A stretch of DNA of 9,014 bases. It comes from Alphaproteobacteria bacterium. GTDB taxonomy: Bacteria > Pseudomonadota > Alphaproteobacteria > Rhizobiales > Devosiaceae. The position numbers and the translations under genes were made by a program. Below the pieces are notes generated by a model. The model did not search any database, was not told the origin of the DNA, and was given only the letters and a program-made list of their open reading frames with translations. Below are positions 5,571 through 9,014 of this stretch, one piece after another. Each line of letters opens with the position of its first letter. The first letter of the stretch is position 1. The stretch lies in the NCBI GenBank assembly GCA_013152625.1, contig JAADFY010000148.1, positions 1-9,014 of the forward strand. Direction: 5' to 3'.

Positions 5571-6128
5571 ATGCCCGATACAACCTTGTTTGGTGAAGAA
5601 CTTGAACGCGAGATCGGCGATCTTGAAATTGAACTCAACCGGATCGAGGATCTGGCCGGGTCCGTGGGCGCCACCGTGGCCACCACTTTGCGCCGGGCCG
5701 TGCTCGATGGCCGATCCCTGAACAACCTGCTGGCCGATGTCAGCCGTCGTTTCGCCGATATTGCCTTAAAAGCGGCGTTAAAGCCCCTCGATCAGGCGAT
5801 CTCGGGGGCCATTTCCTCACTGTTTACCGCGTTCAGTCCCAACCTTGGGCCCGTTACCGCATTTGCCCGGGGTGGCGTGATCAACCGGCCCACCTATTTT
5901 CCGATGGGGCTGGGGGGCACAGGTCTGGCCGGAGAAGCCGGGCCGGAAGCGATTTTGCCCCTGAGCCGCGGCCCCGATGGCCGGCTTGGGGTGGCCACCT
6001 CCGGGGGGGCGCCCATCAATATTCAAATGACCGTCAACGCTTCCGATGCGGGCAGTTTTGTCAAAGCGGAGGCCGAGGTCAGCGCCCTGTTGCTGCGCGC
6101 CGTGCGGCGCGGCGCGAGGGCGAGCTGA
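5571..6128 (+). CDS. g11: GTA tail tape measure protein (g11), short
   Basis: The 185-residue protein sets tail length inside the tube. The N-terminal third is acidic and helical (about residues 7-50: F-G-E-E-L-E-R-E-I-G-D-L). The middle (S-L-N-N-L-L-A-D-V-S-R-R-F-A, then A-L-K-P-L-D-Q-A-I-S-G-A-I) is the GTA tape-measure core. The C-terminus holds the block shared with lambda-type tape measures: F-A-R-G-G-V-I-N-R-P-T-Y-F-P, then GLAGEAGPEAILPL. GGAGG at 5560-5564 lies six bases before ATG 5571. Phage tape measures are usually several hundred to over a thousand residues; RcGTA's is about 220 (from memory), so this one is short even for a GTA. The gene ends one base before g12. Confidence 0.9.
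   Translation: MPDTTLFGEELEREIGDLEIELNRIEDLAGSVGATVATTLRRAVLDGRSLNNLLADVSRRFADIALKAALKPLDQAISGAISSLFTAFSPNLGPVTAFARGGVINRPTYFPMGLGGTGLAGEAGPEAILPLSRGPDGRLGVATSGGAPINIQMTVNASDAGSFVKAEAEVSALLLRAVRRGARAS
6003..6009 (+). repeat. G7 homopolymer in the tape measure gene
   Basis: Seven consecutive G encode the Ser-Gly-Gly-Ala stretch before the C-terminal tape-measure strand. The frame continues intact. Confidence 0.9.
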
Positions 6129-6129
6129 C

Positions 6130-6759
6130 ATGGTTTTTCATCCGGTCAGATTTCCCCTCGATATCGCCCTTGGCGCCCGGGGTGGCCCCCGGTGGCAAAC
6201 CGATGTGGTTTCCCTGGTGTCGGGTGCTGAACAGCGCAATCAGCGCTGGGCATCATCGCGCCGCCGCTACAATGCCGGCTATGGGATCAAGTCGATTGCC
6301 GACCTTGAAACGGTAATCGCGTTCTTCGAAGAGCGGCGCGGCCGGTTGCACAGTTTTTTGTTTCGCGACCCGTTTGACTGGACTTCAGGAGCTGTGGGGG
6401 CAGGTGTGACCGCCACCGATCAGGCCCTTGGTACCGGCGACGGGGCGACCCTGGTTTTCCAGATCATCAAAACCTATGGCGCGCTGTTCGACCCGGCTGT
6501 CCGCCGCATTACCAAGCCGGTCACCGGTACGGTCCGGGTGGCCGTGGATGGCGGCGAACTGGTGGAGGGGGCCGGGTTCAGCGTTGATCATGTGACGGGT
6601 CTGATCAGCTTTTCCAGCCCGCCCGCTGGCGCCGCCGTGCTGACCTCGGGCTTTGAATTCGATGTTGAAACCCGGTTCGATACCGACCGGCTCGACCTGG
6701 AAATTGCCGGGTTCGATGCCGCCAACGCCCCCGACATACCCCTCATCGAGCTGGTCTGA
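6130..6759 (+). CDS. g12: GTA distal tail protein (g12, DUF2460)
   Basis: The 209-residue protein forms the ring connecting the tail tube to the hub. The DUF2460 signature is present: F-P-L-D-I-A-L-G-A-R-G-G-P, W-Q-T-D-V-V, then G-A-E-Q-R-N-Q-R-W-A-S-S-R-R-R-Y-N-A-G-Y-G-I, and R-G-R-L-H-S-F-L-F-R-D-P-F-D-W at about 75-89. The C-terminus (R-F-D-T-D-R-L, then D-I-P-L-I-E-L) is the usual family end. ATG 6130 starts one base after the g11 stop. An upstream extension of the frame into g11 is spurious. Its last base, A 6759, is also the first base of the g13 ATG. The length matches the GTA family (about 210). Confidence 0.94.
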   Translation: MVFHPVRFPLDIALGARGGPRWQTDVVSLVSGAEQRNQRWASSRRRYNAGYGIKSIADLETVIAFFEERRGRLHSFLFRDPFDWTSGAVGAGVTATDQALGTGDGATLVFQIIKTYGALFDPAVRRITKPVTGTVRVAVDGGELVEGAGFSVDHVTGLISFSSPPAGAAVLTSGFEFDVETRFDTDRLDLEIAGFDAANAPDIPLIELV

Positions 6760-7541
6760 TGCAGATTTTTGACCCCGGATTTGCCGCCCATATCGCCGGG
6801 CAGACCACCAGTTTGTGCACCTGCTGGAAGCTGGTGCGCACGGATGGCGTGACCCTTGGATTTACCGATCATGACGCAGCGCTTGTGTTTGACGGTGTGA
6901 CTTTTGATCCCCGATCCGGATTTGAGGGGTCTGAAGTTCCCCGCCGTCTCGGGCTTGAAATCGATACCGTCGAGGTGCTCGGCGTTCTGGATTCCGCCGC
7001 CATTGCAACCGCCGATATCCGGCTGGGACGATTTGACAGGGCGGTGGTTGAGACCTGGCGCGTCAACTGGGCCAATCTCGTCGAGCGCGCCCTTTTGCGC
7101 ACCGACACCATCGGAGAAATCACCGAGGCCGATGGCGGGTTTCGCGCCGAGTTGCGCTCGGCGACCGCGATTTTGAGTAACGTTCACGGGCGGGTATTCC
7201 AGCGCAGTTGCGATGCGCTGCTGGGCGACGGGCGCTGTCAGTTCGATGTAAACGCGGCGGCAAACTGGCGTCTGGCCACCGCCGTGTCCAGCGACGCCCG
7301 TCATCTTTTGCGGGTAACCGGACTGGAGGACTGGTCTGATGACTGGGCTTCTTCCGGGCAAATCGACTGGCAGACCGGGCAGAGATCGGGGCTGGTGGAT
7401 ATTGTGGAACGCCATTTTATCCAGGCCGGCGCCATTTATCTGTCCATCGGGACCGAGGTGTTGCAAACCGTCACGCCCGGTGACACGGGCCGGGTAACCG
7501 TAGGCTGTGACAAGAAATTTTCCACCTGCGGCGCCAAATAA
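6759..7541 (+). CDS. g13: GTA tail hub protein (g13, DUF2163), truncated by in-frame TAA
   Basis: The hub closes the tube and carries the peptidase and megatron. The ORF gives 260 residues. DUF2163 occupies the N-terminal half (L-C-T-C-W-K-L-V-R-T-D-G, L-G-F-T-D-H-D, and S-A-A-I-A-T-A-D-I-R-L-G-R-F-D), followed by the BR0599-type C-terminal domain with Cys151, Cys160, Cys250 and Cys257 (C-x8-C and C-x6-C, the spacing of the Fe-S ligands of lambda gpL-like tail-tip proteins). TAA 7539-7541 comes three residues after the last Cys. In the same frame the next 38 codons still read as the family's C-terminus and stop at 7656-7658 on the g14 start. Full length would be about 298 residues. The gene starts at ATG 6759, overlapping the g12 stop. 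The truncated hub may lack its peptidase or megatron interface (inference). Confidence 0.9.
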   Translation: MQIFDPGFAAHIAGQTTSLCTCWKLVRTDGVTLGFTDHDAALVFDGVTFDPRSGFEGSEVPRRLGLEIDTVEVLGVLDSAAIATADIRLGRFDRAVVETWRVNWANLVERALLRTDTIGEITEADGGFRAELRSATAILSNVHGRVFQRSCDALLGDGRCQFDVNAAANWRLATAVSSDARHLLRVTGLEDWSDDWASSGQIDWQTGQRSGLVDIVERHFIQAGAIYLSIGTEVLQTVTPGDTGRVTVGCDKKFSTCGAK

Positions 7542-7658
7542 TTTGCCAATGGGCTTAATTTTCAGGGGTTTCCACATATTCCGGGCCCTGATTTTGTTTT
7601 GAAGTACCCCAAGCCGGGGGACAAGTTCGATGGTTCGGCCCTGTTTGGTGGCCAATGA
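7542..7658 (+). pseudogene. Severed C-terminal segment of the g13 hub
   Basis: These 38 sense codons and TGA follow the premature TAA in the same frame. They read F-A-N-G-L-N-F-Q-G-F-P-H-I-P-G, then D-F-V-L-K-Y-P-K-P-G-D, and end G-S-A-L-F-G-G-Q. I recall this as the conserved end of BR0599/DUF2163 proteins, which usually run without interruption from the last Cys through a K/R-F-x-N. No ATG or binding site opens the segment, so it is made only if TAA is read through or the sequence is corrected. Its first 22 codons end in G or C in 9 cases, against 15 of the 22 before the stop. The bases also carry the region upstream of g14. Confidence 0.75.
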
Positions 7659-8110
7659 TGCGCCAGCGGATCGTTAACCGGGCCCGGTCCTGGGTCGGCA
7701 CCCCCTATCGCCATGGGGCACGCACCTTAGGGGCCGGGTGTGATTGTCTGGGTTTGCTCGTTGATTTGTACACCGCCTTTTGCGGACCTCTGCCGGCACC
7801 CCTTACGGTTTATGGACCGGGTTGGCGCGACGGCACCGGCGGCCGGGCGCTACAAAATGCCGCCCGTCTTTTTCTCGTGCCCTTGGGCACCCAACCCATC
7901 CGGGCCGGTGATGTCATTCTGTTTCGATTTCGCCGGGACCTGCCCGCCAAACACTGCGCCATCATGACGGGCCCGGATCGTTTCATCCACGCCATGGAAC
8001 GGGTCGGGGTGTGTGAAGTTTCCTATTCGCGCTGGTGGCGCCGGCACACGGTCGGTGCCTTTGGCTTGCCGGTCAAACATTTCCCCAACCGGGACTGCAA
8101 AGAGGTCTGA
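7655..8110 (+). CDS. g14: GTA NlpC/P60 cell-wall peptidase (g14)
   Basis: The 151-residue tail-tip peptidase is expected to open peptidoglycan during DNA entry. The NlpC/P60 signature is visible: R-S-W-V-G-T-P-Y-R-H-G, then G-C-D-C-L-G-L with likely nucleophile Cys31 (D-C-x-G), and His100 in K-H-C-A-I-M with the following F-I-H-A (His112). R-A-G-D-V-I-L-F is the usual strand before the catalytic His. ATG 7655 and ATG 7658 are both possible; GGTGG at 7647-7651 is six bases before the second. The first overlaps the natural g13 stop (ATGA), but the premature g13 stop lies 113 bases upstream and would remove that coupling. The product is intact. It is three bases longer if ATG 7655 is used. Confidence 0.95.
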   Translation: MMRQRIVNRARSWVGTPYRHGARTLGAGCDCLGLLVDLYTAFCGPLPAPLTVYGPGWRDGTGGRALQNAARLFLVPLGTQPIRAGDVILFRFRRDLPAKHCAIMTGPDRFIHAMERVGVCEVSYSRWWRRHTVGAFGLPVKHFPNRDCKEV

Positions 8111-9014
8111 ATGTCGACCCTGATCCTTTCACTGGCTGGCCAGGTTGTTGGCGGTGCCATTGGTGGCCCGATCGGGGCGACCATTGGCCGTGCCCTTGGC
8201 GCTCTGGCCGGCAGCGCAATCGATGAAGCAATTTTCGGCGATGATAGCGCCCCGGCGGGCAAAGACATTCGCCTGCTGACCTCCTCGGAAGGGGTAGGTG
8301 TTGCGCGAATATACGGCTGGAACCGTCTGGCGGGAAACATCATCTGGGCCACGGAACTGGAACGACAGGACGCCGCCGGTGGGGGCGCGAAGGCTTTGGG
8401 ACAAAGCGACGGCGAGGAAATTATTGCCGCCAGTTTTGCCATTGGTCTTTGTGAAGGCGAGGTGGCCCATATGGGCCGTATCTGGGCCGACGGGCAGCCC
8501 ATGGATACCCGCAACGTCTCGTTTCGTTTTTATACCGGCGATGCAACCCAGGCCCCCGATGCCCTGATCGAAGCCAAACAGGGCGCCGGCAACGCGCCGG
8601 CCTATCGCGGCCTCGCCTATATTGTATTCGACCGGCTCGACCTGACCCCGTTCGGCAATCGAATTCCACAGATCAGTGTTGAAATCTGTCGCCCCGTGGG
8701 TGAACTCGAACCGATGATCAAGGCGGTGTGCGTCATTCCCGGCGCCACGGAATTCGGCTATGACCCAGTGGCCCGGGTGCGCGTGATTGCCAAGGGCAAA
8801 ACCGAACCGGAAAACGCCCATCTCGTCGCCGGGCGCTCCAATTGGGACCTCTCCATAGATGAACTGGTGGCGATCTGCCCCAATCTGGAGCATGTGGCTC
8901 TGGTTGTGGCGTGGTTTGGCAATGATCTGCGCGCCGGCAACGCCACCATAACCCCCAGAGTTATCGACAATCAGCGTCAGATCAAAAATGTAAACTGGAA
9001 GGTGGCCGGCCAAA
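8111..9014 (+). CDS. g15: GTA tail-tip 'megatron' host-specificity protein (g15), 3' end cut by window edge
   Basis: This is the N-terminal 301 codons of the large tail-tip protein (normally more than 1,200 residues). The ORF is open to base 9014. ATG 8111 follows the g14 stop directly. The first 38 residues are hydrophobic with repeated glycines in a GxxxG pattern (S-L-A-G-Q-V-V-G-G-A-I-G-G-P, then A-T-I-G-R-A-L-G-A-L-A-G-S), typical of GTA gp15 N-termini and perhaps able to enter a membrane. The next block (G-V-A-R-I-Y-G-W-N-R-L-A-G-N-I-I-W-A-T) and F-A-I-G-L-C-E-G-E-V-A-H-M-G-R-I-W-A-D-G are the signatures of this family. Y-R-G-L-A-Y-I-V-F-D-R-L-D-L and G-N-R-I-P-Q-I-S-V-E follow. The carbohydrate-binding domains would lie to the right, outside the window. 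Confidence 0.95.
   Translation, partial: MSTLILSLAGQVVGGAIGGPIGATIGRALGALAGSAIDEAIFGDDSAPAGKDIRLLTSSEGVGVARIYGWNRLAGNIIWATELERQDAAGGGAKALGQSDGEEIIAASFAIGLCEGEVAHMGRIWADGQPMDTRNVSFRFYTGDATQAPDALIEAKQGAGNAPAYRGLAYIVFDRLDLTPFGNRIPQISVEICRPVGELEPMIKAVCVIPGATEFGYDPVARVRVIAKGKTEPENAHLVAGRSNWDLSIDELVAICPNLEHVALVVAWFGNDLRAGNATITPRVIDNQRQIKNVNWKVAGQ

Noticed and set aside
5766..5781. TTAA-N8-TTAA resembling a CtrA site
   Set aside because: The spacer is eight bases, not the seven of the CtrA consensus, and it lies inside g11 with no gene start nearby.
6588..7655. 355-codon minus-strand ORF opposite g12-g13
   Set aside because: It is longer than g13 as written, but has no family resemblance and covers two recognised + strand genes; an antisense shadow.
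8129..9013. 294-codon minus-strand ORF opposite g15
   Set aside because: The + strand frame from 8111 is open throughout and carries clear megatron motifs.
1..9014. Free temperate prophage instead of a GTA
   Set aside because: Gene order and the short tape measure match GTAs, and no integrase, repressor or lysis gene is visible; the flanks are outside the window, so this remains a judgement.

Overview
The window holds the structural half of an alphaproteobacterial gene transfer agent (GTA) cluster of the Rhodobacter capsulatus (RcGTA) type. All genes are on the + strand and in the RcGTA order: portal (g3, cut by the left edge), g3.5, prohead protease (g4), major capsid (g5), head-tail adaptor (g6), head closure (g7), tail terminator (g8), major tail (g9), two tail-assembly chaperones (g10, g10.1), a very short tape measure (g11), distal tail (g12), hub (g13), NlpC/P60 peptidase (g14), and the start of the tail-tip 'megatron' (g15, cut by the right edge). 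The complete head-plus-tail order, the tiny tape measure and the GTA-type g10.1, g12, g13 and g15 proteins point to a domesticated GTA and not a free prophage. The host is therefore most likely an alphaproteobacterium of a GTA-bearing order (Hyphomicrobiales, Rhodobacterales, Caulobacterales, Sphingomonadales). The sequence is GC-rich with strong third-position bias. I cannot name a genus.

Layout. Bases 1-1904 are the portal and capsid-maturation block, including a 55-codon ORF (1249-1416) joined to both neighbours by ATGA overlaps. Bases 1927-3165 are the capsid gene. Bases 3166-3285 are the only sizeable gap and contain a perfect 12-bp inverted repeat and a CAA-rich leader. Bases 3286-4616 encode the neck proteins. 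Bases 4641-7658 encode the tail tube, chaperones, tape measure, distal tail and hub. Bases 7655-9014 encode the peptidase and the tail tip. Most junctions overlap by 1-4 bases or are separated by a few bases, so the window reads as one translationally coupled operon. No promoter, terminase, tRNA, transposon, CRISPR array or integrase is visible; the promoter and terminase would lie to the left.

Two genes are broken as written. g6 is split by a one-base frame change at a run of eight G (3486-3493), and removing one G restores a 191-residue adaptor. g13 has an in-frame TAA at 7539, apparently from a 3-base AAT duplication, and is followed by 38 sense codons that still encode a recognisable hub C-terminus ending exactly at the g14 start. 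A longer G run (nine G) lies in frame in the capsid gene. The main questions are whether these are sequencing error, recoding or slippage, or the onset of GTA decay.
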